Made by a program: the position numbers and the translations under genes | Origin: Celeribacter marinus | Lineage (GTDB): Bacteria; Pseudomonadota; Alphaproteobacteria; Rhodobacterales; Rhodobacteraceae | Length of the DNA: 64,000 bases | Assembly (NCBI RefSeq): GCF_001308265.1 | Contig: NZ_CP012023.1 | Coordinates: forward strand, 434,001 to 498,000 | Direction: 5' to 3' | Part shown: positions 16,851-25,865 of the stretch, one piece after another | Numbering within the stretch: position 1 is the first letter of the stretch | Layout: each line of letters opens with the position of its first letter | Notes under the pieces: generated by a model | Told to the model about the DNA's origin: nothing | Database searches by the model: none | Seen by the model: the letters and a program-made list of their open reading frames with translations, nothing else

Positions 16851-18107
16851 TTAAGACAGTTCGCCGCGCGGACGCGTCATGGTAATCTGGGTTACATCGC
16901 AGTTGCCCGAATGAAACGTTGCCGCACAAGATGTCAGGTAAAAGTTCCACATGCGTTGGAACCTGTCATCAAATCCCATGGCTTCGATCTTGTCCCATTG
17001 CGCGTTAAAATCATCAAACCACAGACGTAGTGTTTTGGAATAACTTTCGCCAAACTCCACACTGTTTTTGAACGTCAGACCCGCCTTGGCGATCTGGGCG
17101 CGCAGCGCCGTGGGAGACGGCAACATGCCACCCGGAAAGATGTATTTTTGAATGAAATCAACGTTCTTGCGGTAGATTTCAAAGCGTCGATCCTGAACGG
17201 TGATGATCTGCAAGGTGGCGCAGGCATCTGGTTTGAGACAGGCTTTGACCGTTTCAAAATATGTCGGCCAGTATTTTTCGCCCACAGCTTCGAACATCTC
17301 GATCGAGGCGATGCCGTCATATTGCGCGGTCTCGTCACGGTAGTCTTGCAGTTTGAACGTGACACGGTCGGACAGACCCGCCTTTGCAATCCGCGCTGTT
17401 GCGTAATCATATTGCTCTTGGGAAATTGTCAGGCCGGTGACGTGCAATCCGCGCTCGCCCGCCGCGTATTCGGCAAAGCCGCCCCAGCCACAACCGATTT
17501 CGAGCACGTGATCGCCTGCAGACACGCCCATTTCGTCGACCATCGAGCGGTATTTGGCTGTCTGCGCCTGTGCCAGAGATTGGCCCTCACCCTCATATTT
17601 TGCGGACGAATAGGTCATGGTCTCATCAAGCCACAGGCCATAAAAATCATTCCCTAAATCATAGTGATAGGAGATGTTTTTGCGGGCTTGCTTTTTGGAG
17701 TTGTTGTTCATCCAATGCCGCATCCGCTCATAGGCGCGCACAAAGGCCATGCCGGGAAATCCGTCATATAGATCGTCATTGTCGGCATGCACCAAATCCA
17801 TCAGCGCCATCAAATCGGGGGTCGTCCATCCGCCATCGAGGTAGTCCTCGCAAAAGCCCAAATCGCCCTCGCGGATCAGGCGTGCGAACACATCATCGGA
17901 CTGCACATGCAATTCGGCGTGCGGTCCTGCCGCCTTACCGGCTGCGCGAAACACGCGCCCATCGGGGAGCACAAAATCAAGCTGTCCACGCGCCATATCC
18001 TTGGCCACGTCAAAGACGTTTGTAAAATAGCGCGGCAGGTTCTCTTGGCCCTGCGTCGAAGTCAAAACCTCGGGTTTCGGATTTTTGTCTGCGTGATCGT
18101 CGAGCAT
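16851..18107 (-). CDS. Cyclopropane-fatty-acyl-phospholipid synthase family methyltransferase
   Basis: The 418-residue product has a CfaS-type layout: an N-terminal sterol-carrier-like part (to about 130) with FCEDYLDGGWTTPDL, then a SAM methyltransferase domain with ISYHYDLGNDFYGLWLD (about 145), LEIGCGWGGFAEYA (about 203) and EMFEAVGEKYWPTYF. It would transfer a methylene or methyl group from SAM to an unsaturated acyl chain of membrane phospholipid. It follows the photolyase gene by 98 bases. A related methyltransferase-photolyase pair belongs to the singlet-oxygen sigma-E response in Rhodobacter sphaeroides, but I did not find a convincing sigma-E promoter here. Confidence 0.9.
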   Translation of the reverse strand: MLDDHADKNPKPEVLTSTQGQENLPRYFTNVFDVAKDMARGQLDFVLPDGRVFRAAGKAAGPHAELHVQSDDVFARLIREGDLGFCEDYLDGGWTTPDLMALMDLVHADNDDLYDGFPGMAFVRAYERMRHWMNNNSKKQARKNISYHYDLGNDFYGLWLDETMTYSSAKYEGEGQSLAQAQTAKYRSMVDEMGVSAGDHVLEIGCGWGGFAEYAAGERGLHVTGLTISQEQYDYATARIAKAGLSDRVTFKLQDYRDETAQYDGIASIEMFEAVGEKYWPTYFETVKACLKPDACATLQIITVQDRRFEIYRKNVDFIQKYIFPGGMLPSPTALRAQIAKAGLTFKNSVEFGESYSKTLRLWFDDFNAQWDKIEAMGFDDRFQRMWNFYLTSCAATFHSGNCDVTQITMTRPRGELS

Positions 18108-18205
18108 ATGTTTGCCCCCTCTTGTCGATTGCCGCCTGTTTTCAAACGGTCATTGGTCTCAGTTTATCAATGTTAATGCTAAGTGTAGCGCAAAACCACA
18201 TTGCG

Positions 18206-19606
18206 TCACGCATTGCGCTCCGAATAGGCCGCCAGAGCGCGTTCGCGCCCCACTTTAAGGTCAATGATCGGCTTGGGGTAGAGGCCTTGCGCTGACACGC
18301 CCCACGCCTTTGGCACAGCCTCGAAATACGAGAGCGCGGTGGAACTGGGCGCGCGCTGACCTTCTGCAATCCATCTGCGCACATACACACCCTCTTTGTC
18401 GAATTTCTCGAGCTGTCCGTCAGGGTTGAAAATGCGAAAATACGGGGAGGCATCGGGACCGCAGCCCGCCACCCATTGCCACCCCATGGCATTGGCCGCC
18501 GGATCCCAATCAATCAAACAGGCCTCGAACCACGCGCGCCCCACGCGCCAATGCACCATCAGGTGTTTGGTCAGATAAGACGCCACAATCATGCGCGCGC
18601 GGTTGTGCATGGTGCCTGTGACATACATCTCGCGCATCGCTGCATCCACAAACCGGATGCCTGTGCGCCCCTGTTTCCACGCGGTCACATCGGCGCTATC
18701 CGCGTCCTCGCTCCACGCAAATGTGTCCCACCCCTCGCGGTGGTTTTTATGGGCTAACTCAGGCTCGTTGTACAAAAGGTGGTAGGCAAATTCGCGCCAT
18801 GTCACTTCTTTTAGAAAATGCTCGGCTCCGCGCGCGCCCGCCTTGAGCGCGCCCATCCCCGCATGCCAGATCGTGCGCGGTGATATTTCGCCGTATGTGA
18901 GGTTTTCAGACAGGCCAGAACACACAGGCTCAGACGGGAAGTCGCGCCGTTCCTGATACACATCCGCATGAGCGGCGACAAAAGTCTCTAGGCGGGCCAT
19001 AGCCGCCGCCTCACCCACGTGACAATGCGGCTCGACAATCGCCGCGCCACGCCGCATCTGCGCGCCAAGCGCCCAATCGGCCAACGCGTCACTCTGGGGG
19101 GCCTCAGCCCAGCGGACCTTTGGCGCACTGAGGCATGGGGCGATATCCGTCTCTTTGACCGCCCGCCAAAATGGTGAATACACCTTGTAATAGCCACCCG
19201 TTTTTGTGGCCACAGTCCACGGTTCAAACAGCAAATGACCGCCGTGGCTATGGGCGTCGATCCCCATAGATTTAAGCGTGGATTTCACCTCCGTGTCGCG
19301 CGCGATTGCGTCTTTGTCATACAAGCGCGCCCAATGCACACAGGTGGCGCCGACCTCGCGCGCCAGCGCCGGAATGATCACCCGCGCATCGCCCGCGCGC
19401 AACACAACACGCCCGCCGGTAGCCTCGATCCTCTCCATCAAGTGGGCAAGGCCGAGCCCCATCCGCCATTTGGGCGCGGCCCCGAGCGCGTCCACCGTCT
19501 CATCGCGAATGAACACGGGTAAGACATCGCCCGCAAGAGCGGCAGCGACCAAGGCCGGGTTGTCACAAAGTCGAAAATCTCGGCGGATCCACCAGATAGC
19601 TGTCAC
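18206..19606 (-). CDS. phr: Deoxyribodipyrimidine photolyase
   Basis: Light-dependent repair of cyclobutane pyrimidine dimers using FADH-. The 466-residue protein opens with AIWWIRRDFRLCDNPAL (N-terminal antenna domain) and contains the FAD-binding C-terminal region: EVTWREFAYHLLYN (about 265), RTGIRFVDAAMREMYVTG, MHNRARMIVASYLTKHLMVHW (given here in pieces MHNRARMIVAS and LTKHLMVHW) and DWDPAANAMGWQWVAG. The start is GTG 19606 with a good AGGAG before it. It is upstream of and co-oriented with the Cfa-like gene. Confidence 0.95.
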   Translation of the reverse strand: MTAIWWIRRDFRLCDNPALVAAALAGDVLPVFIRDETVDALGAAPKWRMGLGLAHLMERIEATGGRVVLRAGDARVIIPALAREVGATCVHWARLYDKDAIARDTEVKSTLKSMGIDAHSHGGHLLFEPWTVATKTGGYYKVYSPFWRAVKETDIAPCLSAPKVRWAEAPQSDALADWALGAQMRRGAAIVEPHCHVGEAAAMARLETFVAAHADVYQERRDFPSEPVCSGLSENLTYGEISPRTIWHAGMGALKAGARGAEHFLKEVTWREFAYHLLYNEPELAHKNHREGWDTFAWSEDADSADVTAWKQGRTGIRFVDAAMREMYVTGTMHNRARMIVASYLTKHLMVHWRVGRAWFEACLIDWDPAANAMGWQWVAGCGPDASPYFRIFNPDGQLEKFDKEGVYVRRWIAEGQRAPSSTALSYFEAVPKAWGVSAQGLYPKPIIDLKVGRERALAAYSERNA

Positions 19607-19732
19607 GCTATTCTCCTATATCTTTGAAAAGACTACGCAGGCGGTGCGCAGTTGGTTCAAACAAAACTGGACTAAATAACGCAAACACTGGCCTCGGCGC
19701 GCCAGATGTGGCGCAGCCACGTCACAGGCGGC

Positions 19733-21553
19733 TTAGGCGACCTGATCGCGGTCTTCGGCTTGGGCCGCCCACATGGCGGAATATTTGCCATGGCGGCTCA
19801 ACAAATCCTCATGCGTGCCGCGCTCCACCACGTTCCCCGCCTCCAACACCAAAATCTCGTCGGCGTCGGCCACGGTGGACAGGCGGTGCGCAATGGTGAT
19901 CACGGTGCGCCCTTTGCCCGCTTCTTTGAGCGCATCCAGAATGTCGCGCTCGGTTTGGGTGTCCAAGGCGGATGTTGCCTCGTCCAACAACAAGACGGGC
20001 GGATTTTTCAGCAAGGTTCGTGCAATGCCGACCCGCTGTTTTTCGCCGCCAGACAGTTTGAGGCCACGCTCGCCCACTTGGGTTTCATAGCCCTCGGGTA
20101 AGCTGCTGACAAACTCGTGAATCCGCGCCTTTTTGGCGGCACTGACCACATCGTCAAATGTCGCATCACCGCGCCCGTAGGCGATGTTATAGCGGATTGT
20201 GTCGTTGAACAGCACGGTGTCTTGGGGCACGACCCCAATCGCACGGTGCAGGCTCTCTTGCGTCACATCGCGCACGTCCTGACCGTCGATTTTCAACGCG
20301 CCGCCTGTGACATCATAGAACCGGAACAACAGCCGCCCGATGGTGGATTTTCCCGACCCCGAGGGGCCAACAATGGCAAGCGTTTTGCCCGCAGGCACAT
20401 CAATCGACACCCCATGCAAAATCTCGCGCGCCGGATCATAGCCAAACGTGACCGCATCCAACTGAACCGCACCACCGCCGACATCTAGAGGCTTTGCGCC
20501 GTCTTTATCTTTGATTTCAGCGGGTTGATGCAAGAGCGTGAACATCTCCTCCATATCGACAAGCGCCTGACGGATGTTGCGGTACATCGAGCCGAGGAAA
20601 TTGAGCGGCATGGTGATTTGAATGACAAAGGCGTTGACCATGACGAAATCGCCAACCGTAATGGTGCCGTTTTGTACTCCAAATGCGGCAAGAACCATTG
20701 ACCCGATCAGGCCACAGGTGATGATAAACGACTGGCCAAAGTTGAGAAACGCGAGGGAGTTTTCGGTCTTGATCGAGGCCTTTTCATAGCCCGCCATCGC
20801 CACGTCATAGCGCGCCGCCTCACGGCTTTCGGCCACGAAATATTTCACCGTTTCAAAGTTCAACAGACTGTCGATCGCCTTTTGATTGGCGTCCGTGTCC
20901 AAATCGTTCATTTCCTTGCGGATTTTCACACGCCATTCGGTGACTTTCAGGGTGAACACGATGTAGCCCACAAAGGTGAACAACAAGATGATCATATACG
21001 GCCAACCGAGTTGAGCCCCAACGATGATCAAGACCATCACCAGTTCCAACACCAATGGCCCGATGGAAAACACAAGGAATTGCAGCAAGAAGGCCACGCC
21101 TTTGACGCCGCGCTCCATGATCCGGCTCAACCCGCCGGTTTTGCGCGTGATGTGGTAGCGCATCGACAACGCATGGATATGGTTAAACGTTTCAAGGGCA
21201 AGCGCACGCAGCGCTGCGTTGGACACAGGCGCAAACACCACATTGCGCAATTGTTGAAAGCCGTTCGAGGTGATCCGCGCGCCGCCGTATCCCACCGTGA
21301 GACCAATCGCGCCAAGTGCCATGTACCACGCCGCACTATCGCCCTCACCCGCCAGTTTATCGACCGTCCAGCCATAAATGAGCGGTGTTACGGCTGTAAT
21401 CATCTTGGCCACGGCCAAAAGGGTCAGCGCGATGACAACACGAACCCGAACAGCGCGGTCATCTTTGGGCCAAAAGTACGGAATGACGCGGCGGATAACG
21501 GACATGCCATCTGCGGGGCCGGTGGTCGAGGTCAAACTTGGGCGTCCGCGCAT
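19733..21553 (-). CDS. Atm1/HMT1-type ABC exporter
   Basis: A 606-residue half transporter with six transmembrane helices (residues about 40-330) fused to an ATPase domain: Walker A GPSGSGKST (about 395), Q-loop GVVPQDTVLFNDT, signature LSGGEKQR (about 499) and Walker B PVLLLDEATSALD. The N-terminal membrane domain and FNDTIRYNIAYG block are characteristic of the ABCB7/Atm1 subfamily, which exports glutathione-bound metal or sulfur species. ATG 21553 is used; M17 (21505) is an alternative as neither has a strong ribosome site. Confidence 0.9.
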   Translation of the reverse strand: MRGRPSLTSTTGPADGMSVIRRVIPYFWPKDDRAVRVRVVIALTLLAVAKMITAVTPLIYGWTVDKLAGEGDSAAWYMALGAIGLTVGYGGARITSNGFQQLRNVVFAPVSNAALRALALETFNHIHALSMRYHITRKTGGLSRIMERGVKGVAFLLQFLVFSIGPLVLELVMVLIIVGAQLGWPYMIILLFTFVGYIVFTLKVTEWRVKIRKEMNDLDTDANQKAIDSLLNFETVKYFVAESREAARYDVAMAGYEKASIKTENSLAFLNFGQSFIITCGLIGSMVLAAFGVQNGTITVGDFVMVNAFVIQITMPLNFLGSMYRNIRQALVDMEEMFTLLHQPAEIKDKDGAKPLDVGGGAVQLDAVTFGYDPAREILHGVSIDVPAGKTLAIVGPSGSGKSTIGRLLFRFYDVTGGALKIDGQDVRDVTQESLHRAIGVVPQDTVLFNDTIRYNIAYGRGDATFDDVVSAAKKARIHEFVSSLPEGYETQVGERGLKLSGGEKQRVGIARTLLKNPPVLLLDEATSALDTQTERDILDALKEAGKGRTVITIAHRLSTVADADEILVLEAGNVVERGTHEDLLSRHGKYSAMWAAQAEDRDQVA

Positions 21554-21703
21554 GGGCTAACTACTCTTTCAAAATAACATATATCTTCTGTGATCAGACC
21601 TAATGATCTGACCACCAGACGCAAGGGCTACGCTGTCGCACACCGCGCTTGCGCAAAAGGGGCGTGCGTCCACATATCCAATCCAGTCGGTGTGGGGAAC
21701 GCT

Positions 21704-23305
21704 CTACTTTGGTAAGACGAACACCTGTCCGGGGTAAATCAGATCAGGATCGCGGATTTGGGTTTTATTCGCGTCAAACACCCGCGCATACAGAAATCCG
21801 TCCCCATAGCGATCGGAGGCAATCCCCCACAGCGTATTGCCCGGCTGCACAGTGACAGAGCCAATACGGGCGCGCGGCGATTGCAGCGCTGCATCTTGGG
21901 CGTCCGTGGGCGCATCTGTCACCTGCTCTGCTCGTTGCGCCTCAGATGGCTCGACCTGCGGCTCATCCGCCGCGTTTTGCTGTGCTGCAACCGCTTCGCC
22001 ATCGCGCTCCGCTTGAGACGCGATTTGGGCCAAGATTGCCACGTCCTCGCGTTTGAACGGTGTTTCGGCGCGGGTGATCACTACCCCGTCTTGGCCAACG
22101 TGATCGGCGCGCAGGGTGTAAACGCCCGCGGCGACATCTTTGAGCTCGACACGCCATTGACCGTCCGCGCCCGCCACGGCTTCGGCGGCCAATGCGTTGT
22201 TGAGATAGAGCCGGATTTGCGCCTCAGACGGTGCGCGCCCCGAGGCGAACACACGGCCCTGAGGATCATAGGTCAATGCATCGACGCGCACGGATGTTGC
22301 GTCTGTCCCCGCCTGTTGTAGCACCTGCACGCCCTCATCACTGGCCTTGAGAACAGTGGGTTGCGGTTTGGCTTGAGCCACAGACGTCTCCGCCTCCACA
22401 TCACGCATGGCTGTCACGGGTGACGCTTGTGCTTCGGACGTATCAACGGATGGTGTGGCGTCTTGGTCTTGTGCAAGATCGACTGGGGTTGCCTCGACTG
22501 GCGCCGGCGCGATCACAGGGGCCACAACAATGCTTTCATCCGAAAACACGATCTGATCCCCATCCACAAGACCAACCGTCAGCTCACGTACCCCGTCCGA
22601 GGGCATGAGATCGAACAAAGCCACAAACTCACCGCGCGTATTGGTGGTGGCGCGCGACACCTCTACGCCATCAACATAGATCACTACATCGGTGTTTGCA
22701 GGGGCGTGTCCGGCAACAGTTGTGATCCCCTCAGGCGGAATACGCACGATATCAAGCGAGACAGAGGCAGCACTGACCGACAGATCATTGACAGCTGACT
22801 GAGATGCGGCAGGGGTCGTATTATCGACAACAGCCGCGTCTACATCGTCGGTCACGGGAGCGGCGGCAGACGCGGCTTGCATATCGTCTTCGGCGCTCTC
22901 ATCACGTGTTTGATCATCGTCACCTTGATCTGATAGGGGCGTCTGCGTCACGACTTCGGGCGTTTGCGCCAAATCAGCGGGCGTTTGCTCTGTGGGCGCG
23001 GGCGTTTGTCGTGCTACATCGTTTTGGGCCATATCCGGCGCATCGGGGGTCACCTCTTGGCCTGTGGCGTCACCACTCGAAACCGGTGCCTTTGCAGCGA
23101 CTGCAGCCGTGGCGACATCTCCGACAGCATCCGCTTGCTCGCCTTGCGCCAACGCGGCCTGATCCACACGCGCTTGATCCCCTCCCGCGGGTGCCTCCGC
23201 CTCGGGGGCTGCCACCCACAGCCCTACACCAATCGCTGCAATGATCGCGATGACTGACGCCGCCGCAACGGGTGCTGCGCGCTGAAATGCACTTTTATCT
23301 GACAT
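21704..23305 (-). CDS. LysM-domain cell-envelope protein with Ig-like repeats
   Basis: A 533-residue protein with a single N-terminal membrane anchor (VAAASVIAIIAAIGVGLWVA, about 15-34) and a long Ala/Asp/Thr/Gln-rich low-complexity stretch (about 40-200). It then has a segment resembling bacterial Ig-like folds (VVIYVDGVEVSRATTNTRGE) and a second such segment (IRLYLNNALAAEAVAGADGQW). A C-terminal LysM motif (VQPGNTLWGIASDRYGDG through LIYPGQVFVLPK) likely binds peptidoglycan. ATG 23305 is chosen because the 25 codons before it are basic and not family-like. Confidence 0.85.
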   Translation of the reverse strand: MSDKSAFQRAAPVAAASVIAIIAAIGVGLWVAAPEAEAPAGGDQARVDQAALAQGEQADAVGDVATAAVAAKAPVSSGDATGQEVTPDAPDMAQNDVARQTPAPTEQTPADLAQTPEVVTQTPLSDQGDDDQTRDESAEDDMQAASAAAPVTDDVDAAVVDNTTPAASQSAVNDLSVSAASVSLDIVRIPPEGITTVAGHAPANTDVVIYVDGVEVSRATTNTRGEFVALFDLMPSDGVRELTVGLVDGDQIVFSDESIVVAPVIAPAPVEATPVDLAQDQDATPSVDTSEAQASPVTAMRDVEAETSVAQAKPQPTVLKASDEGVQVLQQAGTDATSVRVDALTYDPQGRVFASGRAPSEAQIRLYLNNALAAEAVAGADGQWRVELKDVAAGVYTLRADHVGQDGVVITRAETPFKREDVAILAQIASQAERDGEAVAAQQNAADEPQVEPSEAQRAEQVTDAPTDAQDAALQSPRARIGSVTVQPGNTLWGIASDRYGDGFLYARVFDANKTQIRDPDLIYPGQVFVLPK

Positions 23306-23427
23306 AGCCCTGCTTTCGTTCCGTCGTTTCCCCACCCCGTCTCGCGCAGGGTTGAGACAGCCTAACAACGCGTCTAACAAGGGTCAAAGACTTCCTTTGT
23401 TTCAAACCATTGCATATGAGGTGTTCA

Positions 23428-23994
23428 ATGTCGCAATCTGCCCAATCTCTCCTATCCGTCTGTGTTTATTGTGGGGCGCGTGAGGGGGGCAAACCCGCTT
23501 ATATGGCGGCGGCCACCGATCTGGGGCGCGTGATTGCGGATGAGGGATGGCGATTGGTGTACGGCGCGGGCGATGTCGGCCTTATGGGCGCGGTGGCACG
23601 CGCCACACAGGCCGCAGGGGGCGATACCTTTGGCGTGATCCCAGTGCACCTGATGAATATGGAGGTCGGCAAGCGCGATCTGACCTCCTTTGTGGTTACC
23701 GAGAACATGCATGAACGCAAGAAAGTCATGTTCATGAACTCTGACGCGATTGTGGTTTTGCCCGGCGGTGCGGGATCGCTCGACGAGTTTTTCGAGGTGC
23801 TGACGTGGAAGCAAATCGGACTGCATGACAAGCCGATCTTTTTGCTCTCAATCGATGACTATTGGGCGCCACTCAACGCCCTCATTGAGCATATCATTGC
23901 GCAGGGGTTCGCCGCCGACACAACCACACAGCTCTACAAAACAATATCGTCGATCGAGGCATTGACCGAGGCCTTGCGCGCCATACGGACCTGA
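23428..23994 (+). CDS. LOG/TIGR00730-family Rossmann-fold protein
   Basis: A 188-residue protein of the lysine-decarboxylase-like/LOG family, many members of which hydrolyse nucleoside 5'-monophosphates such as cytokinin riboside monophosphates. It has VYCGAREGGKPAY near the start, YGAGDVGLMGAVARA (about 46) and the signature LPGGAGSLDEFFEVLTW (about 111), close to the canonical PGGxGTxxE, with MHERKK before it. ATG 23428 is preferred to 23410. Its last 61 bases overlap the convergent rarD gene. Confidence 0.87.
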   Translation: MSQSAQSLLSVCVYCGAREGGKPAYMAAATDLGRVIADEGWRLVYGAGDVGLMGAVARATQAAGGDTFGVIPVHLMNMEVGKRDLTSFVVTENMHERKKVMFMNSDAIVVLPGGAGSLDEFFEVLTWKQIGLHDKPIFLLSIDDYWAPLNALIEHIIAQGFAADTTTQLYKTISSIEALTEALRAIRT

Positions 23995-24890
23995 CGATCA
24001 CGGCGTAGCGCCTGTAGGGAAAAGAGCGACACAGCAAGCCAGACAAGCGGCAAGGCCACCATGTGTGGCAGCGTGATCGCCTGACCAAAAATCAAAACAG
24101 CAACAGTCAGTTGCAAGGTGGCGTTATAGTAATGTCCGATGTTGAGCGACGACAGTGTCACCCGTTTGGCCGCAACGCCGAACAACAAAAGCGGCACGCC
24201 CGTGGCAATGCCAGAAAAGGCGAGAAACGCGGTGTCATGCCAATTCGTTCCAAACGCGCCGCCGCCCACCGCATCACCACCCCACACCCCGAAATGGGCG
24301 CCAATCAGGTAAACGAGCGACACAGGCATGAGGAGCGTGGTCTCGGCGGCCATGGCCAAGGTCGGCCCCGCCTCGACCCCCTTTTTGAACACGGAATAGG
24401 CGACAAAGGTCGACGACATCGCAAGCGCCATCCACGGCGCGGCCCCCAACCCAACCGTCAAAATCACGACCGCACACAGCGCCAACCCCATGGCGGGCCA
24501 CTGCAACCCCGAAAGACGCTCTTTGAAGACGACCCACCCCACGGCCGCGGCCAAAAGAGGCGAGATATAGTAGGCCAAAGACGCCTCAAGCGTTTTATCA
24601 ATCTGGATCGCGTAGACGAACAAAAACCAGTTGATCGACACGAAAACCGCCGCAGGAATGATCCGGTATAGCCCACTCCACCCCGTGCGCGGATGCAACA
24701 CACCCAAGAGGTCGCGCAGGCGTCCTTGGACGAGGATCACCGCGAAAAACGCCAGAAACGACCACACCGTGCGGTGGGCCAGTACCTCGAGTGGTGGCAC
24801 ATGGGACAATTGCGCGTAGTAAAGCGCGGAAAGACCCCAAATGGTGTAGGTGCCAAGAATAGCCAAAAGGCCAATACGTGAGTCGGACAT
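23934..24890 (-). CDS. rarD: RarD-type EamA transporter
   Basis: A 318-residue protein with about ten transmembrane segments in two EamA halves. The N-terminal GTYTIWGLSALYYAQLSHVPPLEVLAHRTVWS region (GTYTIWGLS and LEVLAHRTVWS) and the APWMALAMSSTFVAYSVFKKG block are typical of the RarD (chloramphenicol-sensitive protein) subfamily. The exported substrate is unknown. Convergent with the LOG gene, sharing 61 bases at their 3' ends. Confidence 0.88.
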   Translation of the reverse strand: MSDSRIGLLAILGTYTIWGLSALYYAQLSHVPPLEVLAHRTVWSFLAFFAVILVQGRLRDLLGVLHPRTGWSGLYRIIPAAVFVSINWFLFVYAIQIDKTLEASLAYYISPLLAAAVGWVVFKERLSGLQWPAMGLALCAVVILTVGLGAAPWMALAMSSTFVAYSVFKKGVEAGPTLAMAAETTLLMPVSLVYLIGAHFGVWGGDAVGGGAFGTNWHDTAFLAFSGIATGVPLLLFGVAAKRVTLSSLNIGHYYNATLQLTVAVLIFGQAITLPHMVALPLVWLAVSLFSLQALRRDRQVRMARKASVNASIDDIVL

Positions 24891-24955
24891 AGCCCTTGTT
24901 TAACGGTGAATTGATCCCGACAGCAAGGCACAAAACCGCTCAAGCGGCTGCGCAC

Positions 24956-24987
24956 AAAAAAGGCGCCCCACACAGGAGCGCCTTTTT
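24956..24987 (-). terminator. Rho-independent terminator after sodB
   Basis: AAAAAAGGCGCnCC... pairs with GGAGCGCCTTTTT around a CACA loop. A-tract and T-tract on both sides make it efficient; it ends the sodB transcript 25 bases after its stop. Confidence 0.85.
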
Positions 24988-25011
24988 CTATAAAGCGAAC
25001 GCCATCAAGTA

Positions 25012-25611
25012 TTAGAGGCGGCCCGCAACATTGTCCCAATCGACCAGTTTTTCGAGGAAGTTGGTCAAATACGCAGGGCGTTTGTTGCGAAAATCGATGT
25101 AGTAGGAGTGTTCCCACACGTCACAGCCCAAAAGCGCGGTCTGACCAAAGCACAGCGGGTTCACGCCGTTTTCGGTCTTGGTCACTTTGAGCGCGCCATC
25201 TGTGTCTTTGACGAGCCATGCCCAACCGGAGCCGAACTGGCCTGCGCCAGCGGCAGAGAACTGGGATTTGAACTCATCTACGGAGCCAAAGCTCTCAACG
25301 AGGGCTTTTTCGAGTTCGGTCGGGATTGCGTTGCCGTTTGGCCCCATCATTTCCCAAAACTGGTTGTGGTTCCACAGCTGCGAGATGTTGTTGAAGATGC
25401 CGTTTTGCGCGACAGAAGATTTGTCGTAGGTGCCAACGATGATCTCTTCGAGGGTCTTGCCATCCCACTCGGTGCCCGCAATTGCCGCGTTGCCGTTGGT
25501 GACATAGGCGTTGTGGTGCAGGTCGTGGTGAAACTCGAGCGTCTCGGCAGACATGCCAAGATTGGCAAGAGCATCGTGGGCGTAAGGGAGATCGGGGAGT
25601 GCGAATGCCAT
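25012..25611 (-). CDS. sodB: Superoxide dismutase [Fe]
   Basis: Dismutates superoxide in the cytosol. The 199-residue product has the metal ligands in order: His in LEFHHDLHHNAYV (about 27), His in LWNHNQFWEMM (about 74), and Asp/His in LGCDVWEHSYYIDFRNKRP (about 158-162). The GSGWAWLV block and short length favour the Fe type of SodB; cambialistic use of Mn cannot be excluded. A strong GGAGG precedes ATG 25611. Monocistronic, with its own terminator. Confidence 0.95.
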   Translation of the reverse strand: MAFALPDLPYAHDALANLGMSAETLEFHHDLHHNAYVTNGNAAIAGTEWDGKTLEEIIVGTYDKSSVAQNGIFNNISQLWNHNQFWEMMGPNGNAIPTELEKALVESFGSVDEFKSQFSAAGAGQFGSGWAWLVKDTDGALKVTKTENGVNPLCFGQTALLGCDVWEHSYYIDFRNKRPAYLTNFLEKLVDWDNVAGRL

Positions 25612-25865
25612 TGTAAGGCCTCCTTGGAATTTTCAAATGCGGTTCTGGTCTATACCTGTTGTGTTGCGACCCATTGGTCAAGAGCACGCCGCAACATCGC
25701 GGCAAAAATTATCCATCCCGTGCGCGCGTGCGCAGACATTCACGCAAGGCAATCGTGGCGCGCGCCAAGACGCGAGACCCCCACCCGCGAAAATACACGT
25801 TGCTATGCGCCATGGCTTTGCGCCACCGTGATGCAAAATGTTCTGTTATCAGGTGAGGAAATGTC

